NCBI RefSeq assembly: GCF_037038585.1
Contig: NC_092523.1
Location: 34,387,501 to 34,451,500 of the forward strand
From: Patagioenas fasciata
Lineage: Eukaryota; Chordata; Aves; Columbiformes; Columbidae
DNA length: 64,000 nt
Reading direction: 5' to 3'
Below are positions 1-10,998 of this stretch, in pieces; position 1 is the stretch's first letter; every line of letters begins with the position of its first letter. Under the pieces are notes generated by a model. It had not been told where the DNA came from and did not search any database. It saw only the letters and a list, made by a program, of their open reading frames with translations. The position numbers were made by a program, and so were the translations under genes.

Positions 1-1451
1 ATTTCCCCTGGATGTTCACTCCAGAATGGTTACTTGATTATGAAAACTTGATTGGAAAATGCTTCTGTTAAAGATAGTGACTTTCAGTGTCATTAGTAAC
101 TTAATTCAGGATCAGGATTATTTTGATTTGTACTACAGATGACAATGGAAATACAGCAGAAACTATGAAAACAAATAGACTGTGGCAGCCACCTGTATGG
201 CCTTTTCGCTTATCAGGTAATTTTCATGCAGCGATTCCAATAAAAGATTAATTCCTAGTGGAAATCAGCCAGCTTCTCATTGTATCTGAAGTTGGCAGGC
301 AGATGGTTGAAAGCCAGTTTCTCAGTTCAGATGTTTCCTAGTTAGTTGCAACCTACCCCTTTTTCCTAGGGTGAATAAGTCCCAGAAGATAAAAGGCTGT
401 GAGAGTTGTAATCATAGTAGAGTAACATGGAAATGTTGGGAAAAGGAGGGAAGGGGTTTTATTTTCTTGTATAATTTGCACTTTTTAACAAATTTATGAT
501 TTCCTGTCCATCTTACATAGGAGTGGGAAAACTGGGATCCACAAAAGAAAACGTATCATCAATAGCATGTTGCTTCAAGGATTAACTAGTTGAAAGGTAG
601 TGCTAAACAGGTATCCTTCTCTTGAATCTATAAATCCATTATTAATGTCAACCACAGTGTTTTCTGTAGGGTTTGAATACTTTCATTACTCTGTTCCATT
701 TTTGCTATCTGTCCTCTGTGACTTTGGTTATCCTTGGATGACCTGGTCCTACATAAGAGCAAGCGTATCTTTTATGTCTGTCAGTTTTCTTTGACCTCAT
801 CTTAGTATTGTCTGAAAGATATATTTTTTTTCTGCTGTATTTTGCACAACTCTTAGAAAGCAATCTCAACTGGTTTTGTTATTGCTAACTCATCTGTAGC
901 TCTTCCTGTCAGCATAAGTGTATGTTTAGGAGAAAATTCTGTCCTGCCTTTAAATGTGACTTACCTTTCCTGAAATGAAGTTTCTCTGCCTGTTACCTGA
1001 TTGTCCTAAGCTTAAGACTCACTTTCCTTTGACTAAAGGATTCTAAGTATTTCCAGTTCAAACCAAAGGACTAAATTAATATTATCCTCAAAAAGGATAT
1101 TCTGTTAATGCTTTCTATGAAGGTAAAGCCAGGAGAGCAAGAGGAACCAAAACTCTTCTTCCCCTCTTCCATGGACAGAGCAGTGAACTGTATTGGGACT
1201 CACAAAAATGAATGATAACAAGGAGCCCTAAATGACAACCTAGAAGCTCTAAAAGGTCAGGTTACCAGGTTCTCAGCTATGTATAGTTAGGAGTCTAAAT
1301 GTTTATCTGGATCTTCTTAACCAGCAAATGTGAGGAATGCAAACTTTCATGTTGGCTGGAGGGGCTGGAAACCGCTGTTCCACCACCACTGGCGGGGAAC
1401 TAGGCAGATTTCTACTGAGAATTCCCTCTGATTTGGGGCAGCTCATCAAAA
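1..1451. other. Unannotated AT-rich sequence
   Basis: I see no gene, RNA gene or recognisable transposon here. The longest open frame (64 codons at 600-794) has no homology that I recognise and no splice context. The last ~120 bases before the CR1 (1330-1450) are more GC-rich, but I could not assign them to CR1 or any other element. Confidence 0.5.
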
Positions 1452-2417
1452 TGGACTGTGAACTGGCTGAAAGAAAGAAGTCAGAGAGTTGTGGTCAATG
1501 GGGAAGAGTCTAGTTGGAGACCTGTATCTAGTGGAGTGCCTCAAGGGTCAGTACTGGGGCCGGTATTATTCAATATATTCATCAATGACTTGGATGAGGG
1601 AGTAGAGTGTACTATCAGCAAGTTTGCTGATGGCACCAAACTGGGAGGAGTGGCCAGAAGGCTGTACTGCCATCCAGCAGGACCTGGACAGGCTGGAGAG
1701 TTGGGCAGGGAAAAATTAATGAAATATAACAAGGGAAAGTGTAGAGTCTTACATCTGGGTAGGAACAACCCCAGGTTCCAGTATAAGTTGGGGAATGATC
1801 TATTAGACAGCAGTGTCGGGGAAAGGGACCTGGGGGTCCTGGTGGACAGCAGGAAGGCCATGAGCCAGCACTGTGCCCTTGTGGCCAGGAAGGCCAGTGG
1901 CATCCTGGAGTGTATTAGAAGGGGGGTGGTTAGTAGGTCGAGAGAGGTTCTCCTTCTCCTCTACTCTGCTCGGGTGAGACCGCATCTGGAATATTGTGTC
2001 CAGTTCTGGGCCCCTCAGTTCAAGAAGGACAGGGAACTGCTGGAGAGAGTCCAGTGCAGGGCAACAAAGGTGATTAAGGGAGTGGAACATCTCCCTTATA
2101 AGGAAAGCCTGAGGGAGCTGGGTCTCTTTAGCTTGGAGAAGAGGAGACTGAGGGGTGACCTCATTAGTGTTTATAAATATATAAAGGGTGAGTGTCATGA
2201 GGATGGAGCCAGGCTCTTCTTGGTGACAACCAATGATAAGACAAGGGATAATGAGTTCAAACTGGAACACAAGAGGTTCCACTTAAATTTGAGAAGAAAT
2301 TTCTTCTCAGTGAGGGCAGCAGGACACTGGAACAGGCTGCCCAGGGAGGTTGTGGAGTCTCCTCCTCTGGAGACATTCAAAACCTGCCTGGATACATTCC
2401 TGTGCAACCTCAACTAG
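1452..2417 (+). pseudogene. CR1 ORF2 fragment: reverse transcriptase palm and C-terminal region
   Basis: Open frame with no standard start codon; it begins at the truncation point and ends at a TAG after Cys-Asn-Leu-Asn, the usual position of the CR1 ORF2 stop. Numbering from the GTG at 1458, the RT block [10 protein letters not shown] is at residues 26-35. The catalytic block reads F-A-D-G at residues 56-59 instead of F-A-D-D; the last Asp codon has become GGC at 1632-1634. From about residue 65 to 85 the protein is out of frame relative to CR1. Reading the neighbouring frame there gives the expected E-G-C[15 protein letters not shown], so two indels (near 1655 and 1716) cancel each other. 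The fragment lacks the endonuclease and most of the RT domain and cannot be active. Confidence 0.9.
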
Positions 2418-2498
2418 GTGTTCCTGCTCTGGCAGGGGGATCGGACTAGATGATCTTTCAAGATCCCTTCCAATCCCTAACATTCTGTGATTCTGTGA
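1452..2498 (+). mobile_element. CR1 LINE, 5'-truncated, + strand
   Basis: This is the 3' part of a chicken-repeat-1 (CR1) non-LTR retrotransposon. Homology starts inside the reverse-transcriptase domain (Trp-Thr-Val-Asn-Trp-Leu, just before the [10 protein letters not shown] block) and runs through the C-terminal ORF2 region to the 3' UTR. It ends in the diagnostic CR1 tail, two copies of ATTCTGTG at about 2483-2498. Loss of the 5' end is normal for CR1, which is copied from its 3' end. No target-site duplication was seen, as is usual for CR1. The coding frame is still open over 319 codons, so the copy is moderately young. Confidence 0.95.
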
Positions 2499-4174
2499 AA
2501 ATCTAACTAGTATTGTCAAATTCTGAGGCATCTACTTTTTTGAGTAAGAAATTAATTATGTTGGAAAATATTCAGCCACTCTAGCTTCATACAACCTGTT
2601 CAGAAACATGTCTTAGAAGAGATTCTGGGTGCCGATGTATTGTATTTACTGACTGATACTTGTATTTCTGTGGGTTTGCATGTTGCTTTATGTAGTACTT
2701 CTCATTCTAAAAAGCTATTTCACTTAATCCTGAGTTGTATAACTGGTAGTTTCTCATCTTCATGAACTGGTTCATCTCTGGCATATCAATGGATTCAAAC
2801 AAGTATTTTTCTCATGTTCTGTTTATCGTACAGCTTCTGCAACAACCTCTTAGAAATTGTCCAGAACTTATTTTCGTGATGAGAATTATGTCGGCTTTGT
2901 AATGTAACCCAATTTGTTTCAAAAAGATAAAATTCTGACTTGCTGTTATGGTTTTGACTATTTTTTCAAATAAGCTTAATTTTAGCACAGCAGGATACAT
3001 CTGAAATTAAAATTTAGTTGCATTTTGACAAAAGCCTTAATATTTTCCCCTGTGTTGCTCTAAGAAATAAGGTATGTTAATCTTAAGGGCTTGATGACTT
3101 TATATGTGAAATGAAGTCTTACAGCAGAAGGTTTTACTGCCTGCATTATCCAATGAGTTTATATAGTCAAATATTATCCATAAATAGCAATGTAATGTAT
3201 GGTTTAATTCTGAATTATGAAGGCTACCTGACAGTTCAGAGTTCACATCATATAAAAGGCAGGTTTGGCAGTTGAAGGAGTCTAAAACATAGCAAATGCT
3301 AGAGCATTGTTTGCATTGTTTTTTTTTTTTTAATTCTACCCTCACACCAAAGTGGTGATTATAGTTGTAGGTGTAGATAAGACTTCTACCACACTTAACA
3401 GGAACTCCTGCATTGGTGGAAAAATCTGGAACTTTTTGCAGAACCTTTAAAAATTCTTTTATTAAACTGTGGAAATATTTTTTTCATTATTGAGAACTTA
3501 ATATTTGCAGTTAGAAAAGTTTTAAAGCTGAGTTTTGTAGATTTGTCATTGCAGAATTGCAATGCAGCATAGAAAAAGTAGGAACTTTCAGTAGCTGGGG
3601 TTTTAGGGCACGATTATTTAACCTAGAGTATAAAGCTGAAAGAACAATTTGCCAGCTTCAGTTAAATTGTTTGTTTTATATATAAATGCCCTGAACTTGG
3701 CAGCTGTTCTTATAATCAGTGGGTCAAAGTATGCTCTTGGCTATGTTGACCCAGCTGTGTACTGTTACAGCTTGTGTGCAAACTTGAAGGAAGAAAATAA
3801 TCCTATTACACTCAGCTTATGGAAACAGTTAACTTCAAGCAAGATGACTAAATTGCCAATGCATGCTTCTTTGCAGGGTAGATCACAGCTATCAGTGTGA
3901 GTAGAAGGAAGAGGCCTTAGCAAAGGAAAACTCTTGCTGAGGGGCATAGTTATCTGCTATGACTACCACTGCTAATTGGCTGGGTTTTTTCTTCTGAGCA
4001 GTTGTGAAGCATATGGTAAACATTTTTATTTTCAAGATACTGGAGGAATTGTTTTGTTTAATGAATGAAAAAGCAGTTTTGCTCACTTAAGAGCCATGAT
4101 TTGAATAATGAAAGTAGCTAATAAATAAAAACCTGTCAAGAAAGCTGTTACTCCAGTCTAGACCTGTTCACCAA
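2499..4174. other. Unannotated AT-rich sequence
   Basis: No gene or element recognised. It contains a T13 run near 3319-3331. The 60-83-codon open frames here have no recognisable motifs or splice context. Confidence 0.5.
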
Positions 4175-4955
4175 GTGTTGCTGCAGGGATATGGTAGAAA
4201 GAGCCTTTTGAAGTTGTGCCCTTTGCCTCTTGACCTGTCACTGGGTACTACTGAGAAGTGTCTGGTGCAGTCTTTACTCACTCCGTTAGGTATTTATACA
4301 CATAAGATTCCCCAATGTGAATCTTTTCACCAGGCTGAACAGTCCCAGCCCACTCTCGTATGAAAGATGCTTCGGTTCCTTAATAGTTTTCATGGCCCTT
4401 TGCTGGACATGCTTCAGTAAGTCTCTAACTTTTATGTAACCTGGGAGCCCAGAACTGGACTCAGTACTCCAGATGTGGCCTGACCAGTGATGAGAGGAAG
4501 GATTGCCTCCGTTAGCCTATTGGCCATGCTGTTCCTAATGCGTTCAAGGGTGCTGTTTGCCTTCCTTGCAAAGATGACTTGCTGGTTTCCCTTCAGCATA
4601 TTTTCCACTAGGATCCCAAGGTTCTTCTTTGCAGGGCTGCTTTCCAGCTGGTTGGCCCTCAATGTGTACTAGGGCAAGAACCTGGTCCTTTTAGGGTGCA
4701 GGATCTTACACTTCCCTTTGAACTCTATTAGATGCTTCTCAGCAGCTCTGTCCCTCTGAATTACAGTACAACCGAGCAGTAATATCAATGACTTTCCCAG
4801 ATTTGTATTGCCTGCAAAGTAGCTGGGTGTACACCCTGTTGCATTGTCCAGACCTTTAGTGAAGACTGACCGCAGGGTACAGCACCGGTGACCTTTTGTG
4901 ATCATGCTGCTGGTCGTAACTCTTTGAGCCTGGCAATTCAGCCAGCACATTTATA
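4175..4955 (-). mobile_element. Old CR1 LINE fragment, - strand
   Basis: Heavily mutated CR1 read on the - strand. Recognisable CR1 phrases in top-strand order include the ACTGAGAAG region, a CAGGCTGAACAGTCCCAGC segment, CCCAGAACTGGA..CAGTACTCCAGATG, and further on the region encoding the RT. The - strand translation at about 4670-4950 contains Y-F-A-G-N-T-N-L-G-K, a decayed version of the F-A-D-D-T-K catalytic block. The last ~50 bases, with CTTTGAGCCTGGCA and TTCAGCCAG, also fit older CR1 families. The terminal CR1 repeat is not seen, so the 3' edge is uncertain. This is one of the oldest CR1 copies in the window. Confidence 0.85.
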
Positions 4956-7853
4956 ACTTAGATAACATTCAGCTAATGAACTGTATGCTGGTGTCTCACA
5001 GTAGAACTTCAAACTTCCTATGTTTTTTCTTTCTGTAAACTCCAGGTTTCTTGGTTGCCTTTAATGCAGTAGTGAAACCAGACAGTTACTTTCACTACCT
5101 ACTTTGAAATATAATTTCCCTCTGACTCAGGTTTATCACAGATGTACTAATCCTGTGAAGGGATTATTTGCTATAGAGGCTTTTCACTTTTGCTATAGAA
5201 AATAAAGGAAGCCAGAAACTACTCTTTCCTTTCAGCGTGATATCTTATATTTCAGTGTGATTTGTAATGATGTAGGTGGTTTTGTAATGACATACCTTAT
5301 ACTGTGTAAACTGCGGTATTATTCAAGAGAAGGTAGGCAGCAATGTTAAGTAAGCTTTTGTTTAAACAGATACATTTCTGTTTACCAGTATGGGGAAGAG
5401 AGAACACGAGAAATGACTGGCAAATGACACAGGAGGTAAAAAGCAAAATAACAAGCCAGGAGCATTTAAAAATCAGTGGCATGGAGTACCAGCAATGAGA
5501 AGTTCACTAAACACTTCGCATTTGTTCCACAATTAGGCTCGTGTTTTGTTTTGTTTTTATACTGCATATTAACCTACACTTGGTGAAAAATCTGAGCCCC
5601 TTTCATGGACACACACTTTAGTGATCTCTTGCTTTCTTCTCCTGCTTTCCCACTTTTCATTATGGTTCAACTGTTTTGTTCCAGATAGCTCTTAAATCTT
5701 CATGTAGCCGGACTCTCCTGGATTATCAGAGCTTTTGCTAATGTCTTGCTAAGTATCAAGAAACCTGTGTTTACCTGTGTTCTACAGGTGTATGTTCCTT
5801 TTACTTCTGTAAGAAAGAATAAATCTAATCCTGCCCACAATCAGGTGTCACACAAGTGAAGTTAATAAAGGCACAGTGCTCTACAAACAGTGGGAATTTC
5901 TTTATGTAATCTACTTGTTTTACCATCTACTTACTTGCTAGTGTTCCTTGAGATTTCTTGAAGACCCAGTTGAAGCTGTGTTGTGAAGAAGCTTGTCAAA
6001 TATTCTTACTATTGGTATTTTACATGCTAATGATCCATACACATTTTCCATTTCCAAAACTTGAAAATCGCCTTACCTTTATCTGTAGGTGCAGATGACC
6101 TACAGAGGTACCTTCCGAAAATAATTTTACTGATTTTTTTTTCTTAATTTCTTTCTTTCATTGCTGCATTGAGGGATGCAAAAGTTGCTGGTGAAAAAGT
6201 CCACTAATACTTCTGTGGCATGGAGGGTGTGCAAATAGCCAGAGAGCCTGAACAGTACTTTCAGCTGGTAATTGCAAAGTGGGTAATTTGGGAATTCTGT
6301 AAGATCTGCTAGGGGTTTAAAATAGATGATGAAGTAGATGTTGAATTAAACTGGAAGATAACAACTTATGTCCAGTGTGCAAAATGTTCAGGAATGTATC
6401 CTATGGCACAGTTCTGTTGGTTTTTTTATAAGATTGTCTTAGAGTACATAGCTTAAATGCTGTAACACATCAAGCAAAACCTATGTGGGGAGCTTGCAGT
6501 GCTCCTGCAGACAAAAATTGTTTTTTGGATAATAAAGACTGCTTCACTCCAGTTTATTGTATGGATGAATTAAAGGGTTTTCTGTAGCATATTTGTTCCA
6601 ACCAAAAATGTACCCACTCTAGTATCCAGGTTGCTAATGTGACAGACTATTCTGGCTGTATTTTTGCATTGATTTCCCATCTGAGGTCCATTCACAGTTA
6701 CAAAATTTCTCCACCAACTTGTTTTCACACCATGAACAAGAACAAGCTCAGTGTGGAGTACAGGGTCTCTTTCCATCCCTCATTATCATGTCTCTGGGCA
6801 CAGAAACTCTGAGTAACTTGAATGCTTTGTGGAGGTGTTGGGCTCCCCTTCTATCTTCAAGCCTCTAACCCTCAATACCTTAATGCAATGGGCATTCACT
6901 TTTCCTCTAATTTGAATGTCCCCTTTTATCTTCCTGCCCCCTTCATCTTGACAGATGCAAGCTTAAGCAGAGGGCTTGCTTGTTACAGAAATCAGATTTT
7001 GTGTGTGATTGTAAATGCTTACAAAAATAAATGGAGCAAGTACAAGTGTTCTTTCTTCCGTGCACTCAAACTCTATTGCACTGTTTGCTTAATGATCAAC
7101 TGTTTCAGTTTTGTACCTGGTTTATTGACTATATAAAAGGGTTTACTGGCTGGATATTTAAATAAAAGTGAAGTGGATTAAGGAAAGTGGCTGAAAGAGT
7201 AAATACTTTTGTATTTTATTTCATTTTTCAAGCTGTGGTTCTCTAGCTGTTTAGTAAACACTGAGCTAATTCTAACCTCGTAAAAATTCTTTTGAAAGGA
7301 TATTTCACAAAGATCCATTTTGGATGTTGCTGTTTTGATCCAAAATATCTCACACACCTTTACATTCAGAGCACACTACACAATACCTTCATCAAGTTTT
7401 GTGATTAATGAGGAATGATGCTTTGAGGGATGGAACAATACTGACCGAGTTAATATTTATGATGAAGTACAAATGGTTAATATAACAAAGACAGGAGGAG
7501 AATGTTAAGTTCGTCACTAACTAGAAAATATACTGTAATGTAGAACAATTGATTAAAGTATTCATATCTGAATTCTTCAGAAATTATTACATTAAGCATG
7601 ACTTGTTCTTTTTGTCATGCCTTGTGCTTGACTACCCTGGTTTTCAATTAATTGCTTTCAAGCTAGTTACACTAAAAGCTTTGACTTCATAGTTCATCCC
7701 AATTTTCTTTTGACAGAACTAATTCTTTGTATTTACTAAACTTCGAGAAGTTACACTTTGTTCTTTATCATAAGTCAAACATTTCTGCTTCTGGCACTGT
7801 GTAGCTCTTTTATTCCGGCCTGAACAGTCTGTGTATTCCACTCTATGCCTCTC

Positions 7854-7883
7854 TTCTCCCATTTATTTAAAAAAATGGGAGAA
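7854..7883. repeat. 30-bp near-perfect inverted repeat
   Basis: The arms TTCTCCCATTT (7854-7864) and AAATGGGAGAA (7873-7883) are exact reverse complements over 11 bp. The inner bases 66-68/69-71 also pair, leaving one mismatch (7865/7872). The structure could extrude as a hairpin or cruciform. No transposon is recognised around it. Confidence 0.8.
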
Positions 7884-8276
7884 CTTTCTTTTCATCTTTG
7901 GTTTCTACACTACTATAATGTTCCCTTTGGCTTTTTTAATTAACTTTAGAAGGCTAAATTTTTCCCAGTAGTTCTTTGGCTATCACTTTAATTTCTTATT
8001 TGTTCTAAGATCTCTGAGGAAGTAATATGAAAGCTGTACTATTGATACATGAGTAAAACATTTACTTACTGTTCTTCCTGGTGCTGATTTCAGTTTCATG
8101 TATTCTACAGTTCATGTCAACAGCTTCCTAAAGATAGTATCAGTGGTCAGCCAACTTGAGTCGCGGATGCTATGGCTTTCCAAACTAAATTTAATGCAAA
8201 ATTTTATCTGTAGCTTCTGAAAAATATGTTTTAAAAACCTGAGTTACTGTTCAAGAAAAGCTAGTAACACTTCCAG

Positions 8277-8313
8277 CATGCTTACAGTTGGAATAGTGTC
8301 CAACTGTAGCATG
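8277..8313. repeat. Short imperfect hairpin (15 bp stem, 6-nt loop)
   Basis: The left arm at 8277-8292 (CATGCTTACAGTTGGA) pairs with the right arm at 8299-8313 (TCCAACTGTAGCATG), with a single bulged T and a loop of ATAGTG. Pairing does not extend outward. The stem is shorter than a typical pre-miRNA (about 22 bp or more), so a microRNA is unlikely. Confidence 0.7.
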
Positions 8314-10485
8314 ACTATGCCTTGCATCAAATGTGGGTCCCTAGCTGAACAGAATGATGAGAGTTCAAATAGCAGAATGATTCATAACACCAAAAATACA
8401 GACTAGTTTCTGAAAAACTAAGTAGATGAACTTTGATCTGTAAGTATTTTAAGTGTGTATACATGTGAGCTGAGATTTCCTTATCTAATCATACCACAGG
8501 TGATTTTCCAAGGGTAGTCACAAACTATTTCATACAACTTTTAAAATAGAATGGACAGATTCTACAGTATAAAATGTACTGGAAAAAGTCTTTTAGTGCA
8601 GATGTGTGGCACAGCCTTATGTGCAGCTGTTGGTACACAAGACCAGAGATCATATGCTAAACTAAGATTTATTGTTTCTTGACAAGGTCTGATAGTTCTT
8701 AGTGGTTCAGCTTTTAAAGAATCTTGGAATACAGAGCACTATTGCAAAATTGATTTGGATGTACTGTGCAAAATGTAGCAAATGTGTTGGCAAAGAGCAA
8801 AGGTAACCAAAAGTCATTGCAGAGGGCTGATGCATACATCCAGTTCTTATTATTAAGACCTTAAAAAAAAAAAAAAAAATAAAAAAAAGAGACAAATATA
8901 AAAGTATGGAAAATGCTGATCTCTTTATCTTTTGATTATAAAATAGCAGCTTTTGTAGCTTCTCCATGAGCAAGATGAAGGGCATAGGCTTCATTACGTG
9001 GCATTGAACTTTATGCAGAGACTTAATTAAGCCAATACGGTGCATTAGACTGATTCTCAATAGTCTTGCCCTCAACTTTAAAGCAGATTAAAGTTTTGTG
9101 AAAGACAAAGGCCTGGGCCTTGACAGAAGTCTACATAACTCTAGATTCCTGTACTAATGACACTGCCCTATTAATGACACTGTCAGGAAAGCACGAAGTA
9201 TTGAGGGAAAATTGACAGGATCTCTGGATGAGATGTAGATCAGGTTCTCTAGAATAAATTAACATACCTCTGTTCAGACTACCCTATTTATGGACACAGT
9301 TGGACACTGGAGAGAGCCTGTTCTTTTAGGAAAGATTAATTGTAACTATAACCAAAATGTGTATATAGTTGTATGAACTGGAGATTTCGGTGGTAGGAGA
9401 ATTTAGAAACTGTTTAGTGAGACCAGCTTCAAACTCTTGAACAAAACTTTACTAAATTCAACTGTTACCAAATGACATATGGTTCTGCTTGCTGCAAGTA
9501 TGTAATATATGAGAACTGATGAGCTCTGTAGTTAGAACAGGTGACTGGGGTCCTTGGTGCTCTTAATCAGGGAGGGCACGGTGACCAGTCTAACTCTGAG
9601 AGAATTCAGAACTAAAGCAAATGTCTTTTTTATTTCTGCATTCTCAGTTTTACACTTCTTGCCACCCTTCCATAAAGAAAAAGCTTGCCTAATTCAGTAC
9701 TGTTTTTCTTGCTTATGGTTTTGTCAGTCATCTTTCTTAGATATTTGGTAGGATGTCCTGATTCTCTACAGTCCTTGGTGCTTATGTTTTCTATCTTGCA
9801 GCTTTCACTCTAATGCCTCCAAAATGCAACTACATAATTTTATTTGTCCTTTTGATGGTCTTGTTGCTCCTAATTGCTTTTTTTTTCCTGCTACACTGTC
9901 AGTGTTACAAGATACTTGTGTGCTGTTTGCTATATTTTCTGTACACTTAATACTAACTTGTCTGAAACACAAATATGAAATATATCCTGATTACTGCACT
10001 TGTATTTTACAGACATCACATCCCTCTGCCTCTAGCTATACAGGGAAGAACAGAAAACCTTCTGCATATTGAATCTAAAAATTCAGTTAATTTGAATTCA
10101 TCTTGATAGTACTCAAGATAAGATCACTTCTACAAGATAATTCACATCCCTTGATAAAATGAAGGTGAATTCAATGATGTTTAAATATAGTCAGTTGAGA
10201 AGCTCAAACGAAGTAGAAAAAATGTACAAATCATAGAAAAAGTGAAAAATATTCACTTGACAGCTTGACTAGAAAGTGGACCTGGGCTTTTGGTGAATAA
10301 TGACCTGAACTTTAACTCCCTGGGCAATGTTGTGGTTAAAAGCTTCATCTCCTTTTAAGTTCTCATAACGGTAGAAGGGATTACTTCTGTGCATTGCAAA
10401 GGCCATGGAATGCTGTACCCAGTTGTGTCTGCATTTTAAAAAGGAAAGGAAATGTGAGGATGAAAATAAATATGTTTTAAAAACA

Positions 10486-10998
10486 AAGCCCCACTTTTAA
10501 CACTCTGTTCAGTTTTGGGCCTCTCACTACAGGAAAACATTGAGGTGTTGGAGATGGTTCAGGAAGGTGACAAAGCTGGTGATGGGTCTGGAGCACAAGC
10601 CTTATGAGGAGCAGCTGAGGGAACTGGGGCTGTTTAGCCTGGAGAAAAGGAGACTGAGGGCAGACCTTATTGCTGTCTAGAACTACCTGAAAGGAGGTTG
10701 TAGCATGGAGGGTGTTCGTCTCTTCTCCCAAATAGCAAGTGATTGGACAAGGGGAAATAGGCTCGAGTTGCACCAGAGAAGGTTCAGACTGGATATTAGG
10801 AAACATTTCTTCACAGAAAGGGTTATGAAGCAGTGGAAAAGGCTGCCCAGGGAAGCGGTGGAATCACCAACCCTGGAGGTGTTTAAAAGATGTATAGATG
10901 AAGCTCTTAGGAACATGGTTTAGTGGTAGATTTTAGCTTATGGTTTGACTTCATGATTTTAAGGGTCTCTTCCAAAAAAACTGATACTCTGATTCTAA
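10486..10998 (+). mobile_element. CR1 LINE 3' fragment, + strand
   Basis: This matches the CR1 ORF2 C-terminus and tail: CTGTTCAGTTTTGGGCC at the start, then the [14 protein letters not shown] region on the + strand at 10628-10660, then V-R-L-F-S-Q..R-T-R-G-N..F-R-L-D-I-R-K and [11 protein letters not shown], and stop at 10923. It has frame breaks (for example a TAG at 10678) and an eroded tail (CTGATACTCTGATTCTAA). It is 5'-truncated and non-functional. Confidence 0.93.

Larger units (their letters stand above)
4956..10485. other. Long stretch of apparently unique sequence
   Basis: I see no coding exon, RNA gene or identifiable transposon in these 5.5 kb. It holds two inverted repeats (described separately at 7854-7883 and 8277-8313) and an A-rich tract at 8863-8888 (A17, T, A8). 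Open frames at 6822-7136, 8707-9075 and 9824-10072 look like chance frames in AT-rich DNA. Confidence 0.5.

Noticed and set aside
1803-2282. 159-codon - strand open frame opposite the first CR1
   Set aside because: Antisense shadow of CR1 ORF2. Similar antisense frames recur wherever this CR1 region is preserved.
8277-8313. microRNA precursor
   Set aside because: The stem is 15 bp and pairing does not extend beyond it, shorter than required for Drosha/Dicer substrates.
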